Source of the DNA: Microcaldota archaeon
GTDB taxonomy: Archaea; Micrarchaeota; Micrarchaeia; Micrarchaeales; Micrarchaeaceae
Assembly: GCA_021785805.1 (NCBI GenBank)
Contig: JAJYEJ010000007.1
Location: 5,615 to 25,176 of the forward strand
Direction of reading: 5' to 3'
Length of the DNA stretch: 19,562 bases
The translations under genes and the position numbers were made by a program. Below, one piece after another: positions 7,003-15,860 of the stretch. Below the pieces are notes generated by a model. It had not been told where the DNA came from. It did no database searches and saw only the letters and a program-made list of their open reading frames with translations. Numbering within the stretch: the stretch's first letter is position 1; each line of letters starts with the position of its first letter.

Positions 7003-8025
7003 TTATACCTGCAAGGTCGAGTTGCATCCTGACGGCTCCTTATAGCTGCCGCTTAAAATGAGCTTCATATAGCCGAGATACGGAACGCTTCCTATGACCT
7101 TTCCCTCTATCTGGCTCATGTTTGGCGGGTAGTTGGAATACTGGATGTCAAGGCCAGGATTGTTATCCCCTTTTGTCAGTGCGTAATATGTACCGCCTGC
7201 GTCAACTACTGCATAGACTCTGTGCACCACGTATGCATCCCCGAGCTTGTAGAACAGGTCCTGCGGCACAGTCTCATAAACTACGATCGTGTTGTTGGAA
7301 TCCCCTTCGATAATATGGTTCCCTACAGTTACGGACTTGGTATATGCCTCGTGTCCGACAGTGCCGTTCTGGAACTTGATATCCGCAGTCCCGCATCCAT
7401 ACCCTATAAGGCCTCCAACCGTGGTGTTGTTCGGCACGACACGCACATTTATACCGCCTGTTTCAACTAATCCCACAGAGTAACCCGGTTCGACCAACTG
7501 CGACACGTACAACTGCGAACCGATCTTTTTGTAGGCTACGCACTGCAGCGATTCGGATGAAAGATTATTGAGGGTCCTGTCCCATGCGGTCGGGCTTACA
7601 TTCACCAGAGGTGCCTCAATCCCCGTTTGGTTAATCCCGCTCAAGAGTATCATGTCACCCCGTTGCAATGCCGGTAGCATGCTGCAGCTTGGCACCACGT
7701 CGATAGGGCTGTTAGTGTGCAATAGTGCCTTCAGCCCAAACCACAGCACAAGCACCACTACGACTGCCGCTACGATCTCCATGACATTTCTCTTGTAGCC
7801 TTCCTCCTTTACGCCATGCGATAGCTCCATCACGAAAATCGCAATTATGAGCACGAATACCAGTATCCCAAGGATTGCTCCGAACCAGGCGCTCTGGAAA
7901 AGAATATACGAAATAAACATTACGACAAGCACGATGTAATATGGGAGCATCCCAGAAAGCAGTGGCTGCTTGCTGCTTATGCCCTTCTTCACATTCTCTT
8001 TGGACGCACGGCCTCTCTTCGCCAA
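7003..8025 (-). CDS. Signal peptidase I, archaeal/ER (Sec11) type, with long insertion
   Basis: Membrane serine protease that removes Sec signal peptides. Seen: three hydrophobic segments before the catalytic domain (about 28-44, 47-66 and 82-101). Next are PSCSML with catalytic Ser115 followed by RGDMILL, VVHRVYAV with His268, and KGDNNPGLD with the acidic Asp287/Asp293. Ser-His-Asp with HRV, rather than a lysine base, marks the archaeal/ER class. The Ser-to-His distance of about 150 residues is much longer than in typical members, so a domain of roughly 80-110 residues rich in NXT/NXS sites is inserted. Start: TTG at 8025, preceded by GTGGTG with a 5-base spacer. It begins 16 bases after the SMC stop and is probably co-transcribed with SMC. 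Confidence 0.85.
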   Translation of the reverse strand: MAKRGRASKENVKKGISSKQPLLSGMLPYYIVLVVMFISYILFQSAWFGAILGILVFVLIIAIFVMELSHGVKEEGYKRNVMEIVAAVVVVLVLWFGLKALLHTNSPIDVVPSCSMLPALQRGDMILLSGINQTGIEAPLVNVSPTAWDRTLNNLSSESLQCVAYKKIGSQLYVSQLVEPGYSVGLVETGGINVRVVPNNTTVGGLIGYGCGTADIKFQNGTVGHEAYTKSVTVGNHIIEGDSNNTIVVYETVPQDLFYKLGDAYVVHRVYAVVDAGGTYYALTKGDNNPGLDIQYSNYPPNMSQIEGKVIGSVPYLGYMKLILSGSYKEPSGCNSTLQV

Positions 8026-8041
8026 ACGAGCACCACATCAA

Positions 8042-11000
8042 TTACGCTTGCTGTTCCTTAATTCTTCCGCTAGAAAGTTGTATACCTACTATCTGCGACT
8101 GGTCATCCTTCTTGACCACTCCAACTGCGGTATCCGCAGCGGCGATGAGCGAGTCGTTGTGGCTCACCACTATGAACTGCGAGCTGGAGCTCATCTCCTT
8201 TATGAGCCTGGACAGTTTCTTCGAATTATCCTTATCCAACGCGACGTCTATCTCATCGAATATATAGAACGACATCGGTCTTCTCATCTGTATGGAGAAC
8301 AGAAGCATAAGCATAATGAGCGATTTCTGCCCGCCAGAGAACGCCTCAGCATTAAGCCGCTTCCTTCCAGACTCTACCTCTATCGTAAGTCCCGAAGAGA
8401 ATGGGTCCTTCATATCCTGTAATTGCAGATATGCCGTATCCGGGAAGATATAACCATAGAGTTTCTTGAAATTCTCGTTCACCGCCTTGTAGGTATCCAT
8501 GAAGACCGCCAGCTTCCTCGTCTCAATCTCGCTAATCATCTCCAATATGGAGCGCTTCTCGCTCTCTAGAATGGAGAGTTTCTTGGACGCCTCGTCCGAA
8601 TCCTTCTTCCTCGCTTCGTAAGCCTCCGGCGCCTTCAGGTTAACGGCACCCATGCGCTCAAGGTCGTTCTTGCTTATGGTCAATCTCTTCTCTATCTCCT
8701 GTATGCTTACATCTTGCAGCAGTGTCGCACCACTGAATGTAATCAACTCTGCCTTAAGGTCTCCTAGCCTTGTCTGGAGCTGTGCCTTCTTGGACTCAAG
8801 TTCTATCGCACTCCTGTTCAGCTTGTCTAAATCGTTTGCAAGTTTACCTTTGTCGAACCCGAGCTTACGCAAGGATTCGTCTATCTCTCCGAGCTCGGCA
8901 AGAAGTTTTGCCGTATTCTTGTCATGGCTTTCCAACTCCCCTGTCAACGCCACCCTTTCCGAATTGCGCTTCTTGTTCTCGGCTTCAAGAGTCTCCTTAT
9001 CCCTCTTCGTACCGGCAAGCAGCTCTTCACAGGCCGAGATCTCAGAATCGAGCTCTTTAGCCCTCGAAACCAGCATCTCGTTTTCCTTTCCAATCGTAGC
9101 TATCATTATGTTCAGGTCGCTTATTCGTTGCTTTAGCGCCTTTATCGCCTCTGCCTCAGCTTTTGTCCTGGCGCTTTTCTTCCCTGCAGCCATCCTGTCA
9201 ATTGCAATACGCAGTTTTTCATTATCCGCCTTCAGCCTCTGCGCTTCAGTGGAGAGGTCGTCACGCATGGTTTGCCTCTCCAAAAGCTCCTTTCTTGATT
9301 TTTCCAGGTCTGCCTTCAGGCTGCCTGCCTTGGCGGAAAACCCATTTATCATCACGCTGATATCTTTCTCCCTTTCCAACAGCGCCTTCAGCCTGGCGTT
9401 GTACCCTATCAGTTCAGTCTCAGTGGAAGCAAGCCTCTTCCTGCAGGTCTCGGCCGCAGCCTCAAGCTCCCTTATTCGCGTCAGCGACGCAACCTTCTTC
9501 TCCTCAAGGTCTCTCAGTTTCCTCTCAAGTGAGACTTCAGATACCCTTCCCTTTACCCGTCCTCCGGTTATCACTCCAGACGGTTCTATCAGTTCGCCAT
9601 CAAGGGTAACGAACCTGTACCTGCCGAAACCTATCCTCTTTGCCTCCGAGATGCTCTTCACGAGATAAGTGTTTGAGAATACATAGCGGAACACCTTGTC
9701 AAATTTGCTTTCGTAAGATATCAAGTCAATGAGCTTCTCCGCTCCTTCTAAGTCTCCAGTCTCTCCGACGACGATGTTCTTCAATGGGATGAATGAAAGC
9801 CTCCCAAGGCTTTTCTCCTTAAGCGCCTCGATAGCCTTGCTCGCTACATCGATATTATCCACGACTACATAATTCAACCTTCCTCCGCCTGCGGCGAGCA
9901 CAGCCTCGGAGTATTTGGAATCGTAACTCAAAAGGTCTTTGGCCAGTCCGTGCATGCCGGTCTGTACTACAGATTTGAGGAAATCGACGTTTATGCTTGC
10001 GCCCGAATGCCTTGCGCTCGCAAGCACCTCCCTGACGTTAGGAATCTCGGAATGTACGGATTCAAGCACATTCTTCTCGGCATCTATGGTTGATAGGGCT
10101 TCCTTTAAGGCTGCGCTCTCTTCCGCCCTTCTGCTATCTGCCTTTTCTTCCGAATCCTTTATGGCCTTTACCGATTCCAGGATCACGTCTCTCTGCTTTT
10201 CAAAGGTTTCCAGCTGGCCAGTTATATCCTTCATCTCAATTGCATATGAAGCGGCAAGTGTATCAAGCCTTGCGCACTCCTGATTCAGCTCTGAAACCTT
10301 GACATCGAGCTGGGCCGCTGATCTGTAGTTCTCATTGTATTTCTCCGACAGCGTTCGCACATCCGTGCCATCATCAACGTCGTCGTCCTTTATCTTAGCG
10401 CTCTTTTCCTCAAGCTCGAGCTTTGCCCTTTTTATCAGGTCAAGGTTATCCTTCTCCTTAGAAGAGCATTTTGTGTACTCGGACTTCTTCGTCTCCATCT
10501 CATCTTTTAACCTCTTCGCATTGCCGGCTATCGAACCCAGCTGCGCCTCGTTGATCGCTATCGCCTTATTGATCTCCTCAAGTGCCTTATTCTTGGCGGT
10601 CAGCTCAGCGGACTTGGAATTGAGCATAGACGAAACATTTCCCCTCCTTGTGGTAAGGCCCATCATCTTGGCATCGAGCTCCGCCACCTTCCCGTCAAGA
10701 TCCTTCTTTCTCGATAAGACCTCGTCATAGGAGGCTATGGAAGCCTCGTACTGCGACTGGATCTCTGTTTCGCGGCCCTTGAGAAGCGTGTAACTAAGGT
10801 TTTTTATGGAAGCGGACAACTGGAGATATCGTTCAGCCTCTGCCTTCTCCTTCTCCAGAGTGCTAAGCATTCCCAGCCTTTCATTGAGCATGATCCTTGA
10901 CTCATTGATTCTGGTGTCAACCTTCTCCAGCTCCTTGAGCGCAGCATCCTTCTTCTGGTCGAATTCCCTTATCCCTGCTGCTATGTCGATAAGCTCCCTC

Positions 11001-11455
11001 CTCTCGTTCGGGTTCAGCTTAAGGTAATCGTTTATCTCTCCCTGCGCGATCGTATTCGTCTCGTTTATCTCCCCATGCACGTCACGGAGCACATCTATGA
11101 CCGCCTGCCTTGTGACGCGTTTGCCGTCCAGCCTATAGAAGACCTTCTTGTTGGACTTTATCGCCCTGATTACCTCTATCCTTTTGTCTCCGTTGAACAC
11201 TATCTTGACAAAGGCCTTCCTTACTCCATCATCCTTGCTGGTCTTGGCATTATGGTTTATCAGGTCCCCGGCATTATTCACTCTAAGTCTCCTGAGAGAG
11301 GTCTCCCCTAGGGCAAAGAGCAGAGCATCACACACGTTAGACTTGCCTGAGCCATTCGGTCCCACAACGCAGTTAAAGCCCTGTCCGAGCTTTAACGACG
11401 CGTTTTTGAAGGACTTGAAGTTATGGGCTGATACCTCCTCTATATAGAGCATCAC
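8042..11455 (-). CDS. smc: Chromosome segregation protein SMC
   Basis: Condensin-type ATPase that organises and segregates the chromosome. The 1,137-residue length is normal for prokaryotic SMC. Domain order: N-terminal ATPase half with Walker A GPNGSGKS (32-39) and Q-loop AQGEIND; a long coiled coil; a hinge near residues 480-650 with glycine-rich AAGGGRLNYVVVD; a returning coiled coil; then the C-terminal half with signature FSGGQKS and Walker B YIFDEIDVALD. The signature has Gln where many SMCs have Glu or Gln (LSGGE/Q), so it is within family variation. Two ATGs are adjacent (11455, 11452); GGTG lies a few bases upstream. No scpA or scpB genes follow; signal peptidase does. The kinase-like antisense frames over this gene are shadows. 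Confidence 0.96.
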   Translation of the reverse strand: MMLYIEEVSAHNFKSFKNASLKLGQGFNCVVGPNGSGKSNVCDALLFALGETSLRRLRVNNAGDLINHNAKTSKDDGVRKAFVKIVFNGDKRIEVIRAIKSNKKVFYRLDGKRVTRQAVIDVLRDVHGEINETNTIAQGEINDYLKLNPNERRELIDIAAGIREFDQKKDAALKELEKVDTRINESRIMLNERLGMLSTLEKEKAEAERYLQLSASIKNLSYTLLKGRETEIQSQYEASIASYDEVLSRKKDLDGKVAELDAKMMGLTTRRGNVSSMLNSKSAELTAKNKALEEINKAIAINEAQLGSIAGNAKRLKDEMETKKSEYTKCSSKEKDNLDLIKRAKLELEEKSAKIKDDDVDDGTDVRTLSEKYNENYRSAAQLDVKVSELNQECARLDTLAASYAIEMKDITGQLETFEKQRDVILESVKAIKDSEEKADSRRAEESAALKEALSTIDAEKNVLESVHSEIPNVREVLASARHSGASINVDFLKSVVQTGMHGLAKDLLSYDSKYSEAVLAAGGGRLNYVVVDNIDVASKAIEALKEKSLGRLSFIPLKNIVVGETGDLEGAEKLIDLISYESKFDKVFRYVFSNTYLVKSISEAKRIGFGRYRFVTLDGELIEPSGVITGGRVKGRVSEVSLERKLRDLEEKKVASLTRIRELEAAAETCRKRLASTETELIGYNARLKALLEREKDISVMINGFSAKAGSLKADLEKSRKELLERQTMRDDLSTEAQRLKADNEKLRIAIDRMAAGKKSARTKAEAEAIKALKQRISDLNIMIATIGKENEMLVSRAKELDSEISACEELLAGTKRDKETLEAENKKRNSERVALTGELESHDKNTAKLLAELGEIDESLRKLGFDKGKLANDLDKLNRSAIELESKKAQLQTRLGDLKAELITFSGATLLQDVSIQEIEKRLTISKNDLERMGAVNLKAPEAYEARKKDSDEASKKLSILESEKRSILEMISEIETRKLAVFMDTYKAVNENFKKLYGYIFPDTAYLQLQDMKDPFSSGLTIEVESGRKRLNAEAFSGGQKSLIMLMLLFSIQMRRPMSFYIFDEIDVALDKDNSKKLSRLIKEMSSSSQFIVVSHNDSLIAAADTAVGVVKKDDQSQIVGIQLSSGRIKEQQA

Positions 11456-11487
11456 TACACCGGTCGCATTAAGGATTGGGGCAAAAA

Positions 11488-11497
11488 GCTATAAATA
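11488..11497. promoter_or_regulatory. TATA-like element upstream of SMC
   Basis: The plus strand reads GCTATAAATA; the minus strand reads TATTTATAGC. On the minus strand the distance to the SMC ATG predicts a leader of about 15 bases that carries GGTG, a plausible ribosome binding site. The plus-strand reading could serve the weak ORF starting at 11566. Confidence 0.45.
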
Positions 11498-11565
11498 CGT
11501 TAAATCCACGCGTCGGAATCCAGCATCAGGCAAAGGCAACCCCTTCCACGCCTGTGGTGCTGTAG

Positions 11566-12268
11566 ATGCACACAACAGCATCTCATTGGATTATTGGACA
11601 TCCGATCTTGCACAGATGCTTTAAATATCAGAAGCGGCGCTGGAATATCACCGGTATTAACATGGTAGAGGATTATGACTGGGGAGGTACGCCCGACTGT
11701 TTCCCGGGCAAAAACGTGCCCTGGTACGCCAACAGCGCAGGAAGGGCATACGACAGCCGTAGCTGAGCCTCGATCAAACGAGAGTCAAGCCAAGAATGCT
11801 CCGATAACTGCTTCTATGATGAGTATGGCTCGCCGCGAAGAGGAGACCGAACTGGGAACAAAACGGAAAGAAGAACCTGAACTGGAGCTGCTTGAGAGGA
11901 GAGATGAAGCCATAAGCCATATTAATGCGATATCTGGAACAGCAGCTATAGTGATAAGTCCCCTATCAACAATTTTTATGTTGCCGGCTTCTTTCAGCAT
12001 AGCCGCAACCATGGCTAGCGGGGTAATCTTTTTAGCATCGTACATGATGCATGTGAAGCTCAAGGCAAAGATCAAACTTAACCTTCGGTTGCGACACCAT
12101 GAAGGCACCTATGATTGGGACTGCCAGGATGACGCGGAGCGCTCCTGTAGAAAGGACCAGTACCAGTACAAGAATCCGCTGACGCTTGCGATGGATATCG
12201 CCATATCCATACTCGCCGATACGATAACTTCTAATTATGCCGTTTGCCCTGCTTATCCGCAGCCATAA
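11566..12268 (+). pseudogene. Probable decayed zinc-ribbon and membrane-segment protein gene
   Basis: This region between SMC and the protease has no clean gene. One frame runs from ATG 11566 (preceded by GTGGTG, 6-base spacer) or ATG 11662 (TATA-like TTTAAATA at 11620) to a TGA at 11766. It contains DCFPGKNVPWYANSAGRAYD, which resembles a zinc-ribbon core (CxxCGKxVPxxAxxCxxCGRAYD) with three of four cysteines missing. The next frame, open from 11675 to 12268, reads on through a Glu/Arg-rich stretch, a hydrophobic pair near residues 90-125 and a charged tail. Together they look like one frameshifted zinc-ribbon/membrane protein. The tail overlaps the end of the convergent protease by 38 bases. 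Minus-strand frames here (11785-12108, 12032-12322) are competing, less likely readings. Confidence 0.35.
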
Positions 12269-13340
12269 TCTGCGGCATATGCAATGCCAGGAGCTGCTCG
12301 ACATGCTGCTCAAGCAGCACACCTACAATCTTCCCATTCTTCGTGACGGCGATGACCGGAGCTTCCTCGAACCTTATCCTCTTTATCGCTTCGGAAAGCG
12401 ATGCATCGAAGGATATCTGTGGTATCAACATGCTGAAGGACAGGACCGTTTTATTCATCATGTCCGCCGAACTCTTGCTCAATGGATTTGCGACGAGTCT
12501 GGTGACCACTCTGAACTTTTTCCCATCCTTGAATATCGCTATGTGTGATTTCTCCTCAAGCAGCTTCTTGTAAAGCTGTCTCATGCTCGTCTGTGGCGTA
12601 ACAATCATGAAATTCTTGCTTATCGCGTCTCTGGCGTGCAGCCCCGACGCATACTCCAGCACGTAAGCCGATTGGAGTTCAGACTGTGCACCGCCATACA
12701 GGAACATCACGATAATGAGCGTCCATAAGACTACGAATTCCCTGTAAAAGAATGTTGCCCCCGGGAGCCATGCTGCATAGGCTATGGTGCCCAGCACCAG
12801 AAGCACAAGGACAGCATTGCTCGCCTTCACCGCAATCTTTGTGGAGACCAGTGCGCTCCTTTTCTCCTGCAGGTAGCTTTTCAATACCCTTCCGCCATCG
12901 AGCGGGAATGCCGGGAGCAGGTTTCCGACACCAAGAAGTATGTTCAGGAGGAAAAGCAGCTGGAGGGTCTGAGTCACGGTGCCGCCAGTGGAGAAGACTG
13001 CGGCTAAACCAAACACCAAGCCTAGCAGCACACTTGCCAGCGGTCCTGCAAGCGCGATATAGAAGCTCTGGCTTGGAGCGATATCATCCAGGTTTATTAC
13101 GGATGCGCCCCCTATCGGAAGCAATATTATCTTCTTCACCATTATGCCATTGACTTTCGATGTGACTGAATGCGCCAGTTCATGGAGCAGCACACATGCA
13201 AAAAGCAGCACTATTATCAAGAAACCATACAACGACGGGTAGGAAAGCAAAAATGCGAAAACGAGAAGCAACACGAATGTCCAGTGCAACTCTATATCGA
13301 TTCCGAATATCTTGCCTATAGTGGGAGACAGTCCTGCCAT
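12231..13340 (-). CDS. Site-2 protease family intramembrane metalloprotease with CBS-like tail
   Basis: Zinc protease that cleaves membrane proteins within the bilayer, in regulated proteolysis. The 369-residue length fits archaeal S2P with CBS domains. Seen: the zinc motif HELAH (53-57) inside a hydrophobic segment, and N140-LLPAFPL-D148-GGR, the second motif (family NPxDG), whose Asp is the third metal ligand. Six or so membrane segments run to about residue 225. A soluble tail from about 240 to 355 holds two CBS-like halves (phrases such as TPQTSMRQLYKKL and NGKIVGVLLE). The start at ATG 13340 lies 33 bases from a palindromic TTTAAA shared with the divergent phosphoesterase gene. The substrate is unknown; the usual partner, a site-1 protease or anti-sigma factor, is not in the window. 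Confidence 0.9.
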   Translation of the reverse strand: MAGLSPTIGKIFGIDIELHWTFVLLLVFAFLLSYPSLYGFLIIVLLFACVLLHELAHSVTSKVNGIMVKKIILLPIGGASVINLDDIAPSQSFYIALAGPLASVLLGLVFGLAAVFSTGGTVTQTLQLLFLLNILLGVGNLLPAFPLDGGRVLKSYLQEKRSALVSTKIAVKASNAVLVLLVLGTIAYAAWLPGATFFYREFVVLWTLIIVMFLYGGAQSELQSAYVLEYASGLHARDAISKNFMIVTPQTSMRQLYKKLLEEKSHIAIFKDGKKFRVVTRLVANPLSKSSADMMNKTVLSFSMLIPQISFDASLSEAIKRIRFEEAPVIAVTKNGKIVGVLLEQHVEQLLALHMPQIMAADKQGKRHN

Positions 13341-13370
13341 ATGTATCAGTTAATAATATGAGCACATATC

Positions 13371-13376
13371 TTTAAA
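13371..13376. promoter_or_regulatory. Shared palindromic TATA-like element for two divergent genes
   Basis: TTTAAA, in the context ATCTTTAAACGG, is centred at 13373.5. It lies 33 bases from the protease ATG (13340) and about 33 from the phosphoesterase ATG (13406). The symmetry suggests one element serves both directions, each with a leader of a few bases. Confidence 0.5.
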
Positions 13377-13405
13377 CGGTACGTGGTGCTTTGGCTGGGA
13401 AAGAC

Positions 13406-14164
13406 ATGATCAGATTCCTTTACGGCGAGGCGGCAGCTACGGTGGGCACTGCGCACGGCAGGTATCTCATTGTCGGGGATCTCCACATAGGACTAGAGAG
13501 CGAATTCGTACGTAAAGGAATCAACCTATATAACGCGACAGAGTTCATGTCGAATAAGATAAGGAAGATGGCGGAGTCAGAGGACGTAAAGGGGATAATA
13601 GTTCTGGGGGACGTCAAGGAAACCTTGTTGTATCCTACCATGAGCGACAGGAAGAAGATAACCGACTTCTTCTCCGCACTGGCTAAATACGAAGTTGTGA
13701 TAACAAAAGGCAATCACGATTCGCATCTGGACGAGATACTGCAAAGCGCCGGTGTATCGCTTGTAGACGAGCACATAATCGACGATTTTGCGTTCCTGCA
13801 TGGGCACAAGTGGCCTTCTGAAGCCGCTATGGGCTGCAGTGTCATATTCGCCGCCCATAACCATATCGCAGTGCAGATTGTCGACGAGAACAAGGCGATC
13901 TACACACAGAAGGCATGGCTTGTCGCAAAGTTAAACTCAAAAGCGGCAAGGGAACGCTACCAGAAATTCCACAAGGGAGCAAGTCTCATAATACTTCCTG
14001 CATTCAACGACCTGATTGTCGGTACCCCGGTCAACAAGATAATTGGGAACAACCTGAGTCCCCTGCTAAGGAGTCATACATTCGAATACGACACGGCACA
14101 GGTATATGGAATCCAGGGGGCGCTGCTGGGCACCCCTAAGAGTCTAAGGATAAAAGAGCAGTAA
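13406..14164 (+). CDS. SbcD-related archaeal metallophosphoesterase
   Basis: Calcineurin-like phosphoesterase of the archaeal SbcD-related (ICC-like) group, about 252 residues. Metal-binding motifs appear in order, numbered from this ATG: VGDLHIG (Asp25, His27), GDVKE (Asp69), GNHD (102-105), a histidine pair in LHGH (about 132-134) and AHNH (151-153). It is a probable cytoplasmic nuclease or phosphodiesterase; its natural substrate is unknown. An upstream TTG at 13391 with GTGGTG two bases before it would add five residues. I prefer ATG 13406 because the TATA-like TTTAAA at 13371 would place the transcript start downstream of the TTG. It converges on rpoK with a 12-base gap. Confidence 0.85.
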   Translation: MIRFLYGEAAATVGTAHGRYLIVGDLHIGLESEFVRKGINLYNATEFMSNKIRKMAESEDVKGIIVLGDVKETLLYPTMSDRKKITDFFSALAKYEVVITKGNHDSHLDEILQSAGVSLVDEHIIDDFAFLHGHKWPSEAAMGCSVIFAAHNHIAVQIVDENKAIYTQKAWLVAKLNSKAARERYQKFHKGASLIILPAFNDLIVGTPVNKIIGNNLSPLLRSHTFEYDTAQVYGIQGALLGTPKSLRIKEQ

Positions 14165-14176
14165 AAAGCGAACGTA

Positions 14177-14368
14177 TCAGTGGAGTATCGTGATAGGTAT
14201 TGCATCTTTCTTGAACTCCATCTCCGCAACATCGAGCGGGTCTACAGTCCCCTCAGGTACCTTTATCAATGGTGGGGCGCCGTATGCCAGCTGAAGCGCT
14301 CTCGCACCTATGATCCTAGATTTCTCGAACTTCGTATACTCTTTCCCGCTTTCAATCGAACTGACCAT
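14177..14368 (-). CDS. rpoK: DNA-directed RNA polymerase subunit K (Rpb6/omega homologue)
   Basis: Small subunit that binds the largest RNA polymerase subunit and aids assembly. The 63-residue length is normal for archaeal RpoK. Seen: the Rpb6 core TKFEKSRIIGARALQLAYG, then APPLI, then the DPLDVAEMEFKKDAIPITI tail, all in the family order. The ATG at 14368 follows GTGAT with a short spacer. It starts 20 bases after the geranylgeranyl reductase stop on the same strand, so it is probably the second gene of a two-gene transcript. That pairing is unusual; rpoK often sits with other transcription or ribosomal genes. Confidence 0.95.
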   Translation of the reverse strand: MVSSIESGKEYTKFEKSRIIGARALQLAYGAPPLIKVPEGTVDPLDVAEMEFKKDAIPITILH

Positions 14369-14388
14369 AAAATCACAGCATCATACAA

Positions 14389-15831
14389 TCATATCGGGTT
14401 AGGCTTGAACTTCTCCTTGAAGTCCTCCATCTCCTTTGACACCTGTTCCTTCCACTTAGGGAATTCATCCGGTGTCTTTGGATAGTTTCCATAAATCTCG
14501 TTGAATGCCTTCATCTTCTTTACGGTGTAAACAAGGTTCTTGAACGCAGTTATATTCGAGACCCCTGATAGCGCTATCGACACCTTAGAAGCCACGCTCA
14601 ATTCGGTTGTCCTTCCATAAGCAAGGTCCTCAGCCTCCTTCCTGCTTAGGAACTTAGACATCCCATAGTTTATCAGGTCATTGTTTAACGATTGCAGATA
14701 TACCCTGAAAGATTCCATCGCAGCCATCTTCCTACCGTACTCACGGTTGAAATCCAGGTTGTATTGCCACAATCCCTTTGTGCTGACGTCACCTTCATGC
14801 ACGGCCCTTGCAGCGTTCTCTCCTGCAAGAACCCCTGCAACCAGGGCAGGCCCTATTCCCCCTGCGCTTATCGGGTTAGGCATCGCCATACTGTCCCCGG
14901 CTCCAAGATATCCGTTGAATACCAAGCACTCTATATTCCTCCGGACGGCTACTGACCAGTAGCCCTTTCCATTATTATCCTTGTTGAACAGCTTTGGGTT
15001 CTTGAGGTTCGGTATGGATTTCACATATTCGTCCATCAGGGTATGAAGGCTGTCTCTCTTACCCAGCTTCGCATTCCTTATCTCCAAGCTGGACTTTTGG
15101 ACCCCTATCCCGATATTAACCCTTCCATACTGCGACTTCGGGAATACCCATCCATACCCTCCTGGCGATACCTGTTGGTTCAAATGGATGAGGGCGTTCT
15201 TCGGGTCATAGAACCTAAGGTCTTCCTGCGTCACTTCGCAATCGTAGATATATCTACCGGTGGATTCGAGGTCATCAACGTCGACTATCCTGTCCACGAA
15301 CTGGTCAGCTGGAAGCTTTCTCCTGAGCGTCGTGGCGACCCCAAGTGCATCTACTACGGCTTTCGCCCTTATCTCTAGATGCCTCATGTTCTTGTCCTTA
15401 CCAAAGACACCGACTACGTAATTGTTCTCGATAATTGGGCCTTCAACATCGAACTGCGGGACGTACTCGGCCCCGCTCTTGACCGCATGGTTTCTTAGCT
15501 TCTTCTCGAATTCCGGCCTGTCCAGCACGTATCCCTCCCCGTCGAAGTTAACCTTCGTCTTCAGGTCAGGCGAGTAAGCGATGACACCATCGACCTTAAG
15601 GTCTAGCTCAGGTTTGCCGAAGCTGATCCCTATATGTTTGTTGACGAAATCAAGGTGGTTGCTGGCTACAGCATCTCCGCATACCCAGCCCCAGTTGGTC
15701 TTCTTTCCTACCTCGCCCTCATTGTTCTTGTCCAAGAGAAGGACCTTAAGTCCCGTCTTCGCAGCTCCAGCGGCCGCAAGACTGCCTGACATGCCTGCGC
15801 CTGCAACTATCACGTCGTATCTATCTTCCAT
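14389..15831 (-). CDS. Geranylgeranyl reductase family flavoprotein (ether lipid saturation)
   Basis: FAD-dependent reductase that saturates the geranylgeranyl chains of archaeal ether lipids (digeranylgeranylglycerophospholipid reductase type), acting at the membrane face. Seen: the dinucleotide fold VIVAGAGMSGSLAA (GxGxxG at 11-16), a cysteine in WVCGD (Cys51) matching the conserved Cys noted in Sulfolobus GGR, the family signature SPGGYGWVFP (222-231), and the second FAD motif GAGDSMAMPNPISAGGIG (310-327). At 480 residues it is longer than the usual 390-450; the extra length is mostly in a charged C-terminal helix region. Its promoter gives a leaderless start at ATG 15831. It complements the mevalonate cluster 8 kb away. 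Confidence 0.92.
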   Translation of the reverse strand: MEDRYDVIVAGAGMSGSLAAAGAAKTGLKVLLLDKNNEGEVGKKTNWGWVCGDAVASNHLDFVNKHIGISFGKPELDLKVDGVIAYSPDLKTKVNFDGEGYVLDRPEFEKKLRNHAVKSGAEYVPQFDVEGPIIENNYVVGVFGKDKNMRHLEIRAKAVVDALGVATTLRRKLPADQFVDRIVDVDDLESTGRYIYDCEVTQEDLRFYDPKNALIHLNQQVSPGGYGWVFPKSQYGRVNIGIGVQKSSLEIRNAKLGKRDSLHTLMDEYVKSIPNLKNPKLFNKDNNGKGYWSVAVRRNIECLVFNGYLGAGDSMAMPNPISAGGIGPALVAGVLAGENAARAVHEGDVSTKGLWQYNLDFNREYGRKMAAMESFRVYLQSLNNDLINYGMSKFLSRKEAEDLAYGRTTELSVASKVSIALSGVSNITAFKNLVYTVKKMKAFNEIYGNYPKTPDEFPKWKEQVSKEMEDFKEKFKPNPI

Positions 15832-15850
15832 AAAAACACTCTAACCTGCT

Positions 15851-15860
15851 CATATAAGAC
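15851..15860 (-). promoter_or_regulatory. TATA-like box of geranylgeranyl reductase
   Basis: The minus strand reads GTCTTATATG, centred about 25 bases before the ATG at 15831. Transcription would begin at or within a base or two of the start codon, so the message is predicted leaderless. Confidence 0.5.

Noticed and set aside
8652..9668. Long plus-strand open frame (338 codons) opposite SMC
   Set aside because: It is Ser/Phe/Leu-rich, the typical antisense image of a coiled-coil gene full of Glu and Lys codons. SMC motifs on the other strand are unambiguous.
11545..11585. Small hairpin (TGCTGT/ACAGCA) as a non-coding RNA
   Set aside because: A six-base stem with a long loop, with no C/D box, H/ACA or tRNA features around it.
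11785..12108. Minus-strand frame with two hydrophobic stretches, downstream of the protease gene
   Set aside because: It has a long run of serines that is the antisense of a Glu-rich stretch and no start signal. The plus-strand reading uses codons more like the neighbouring genes, though neither is certain.
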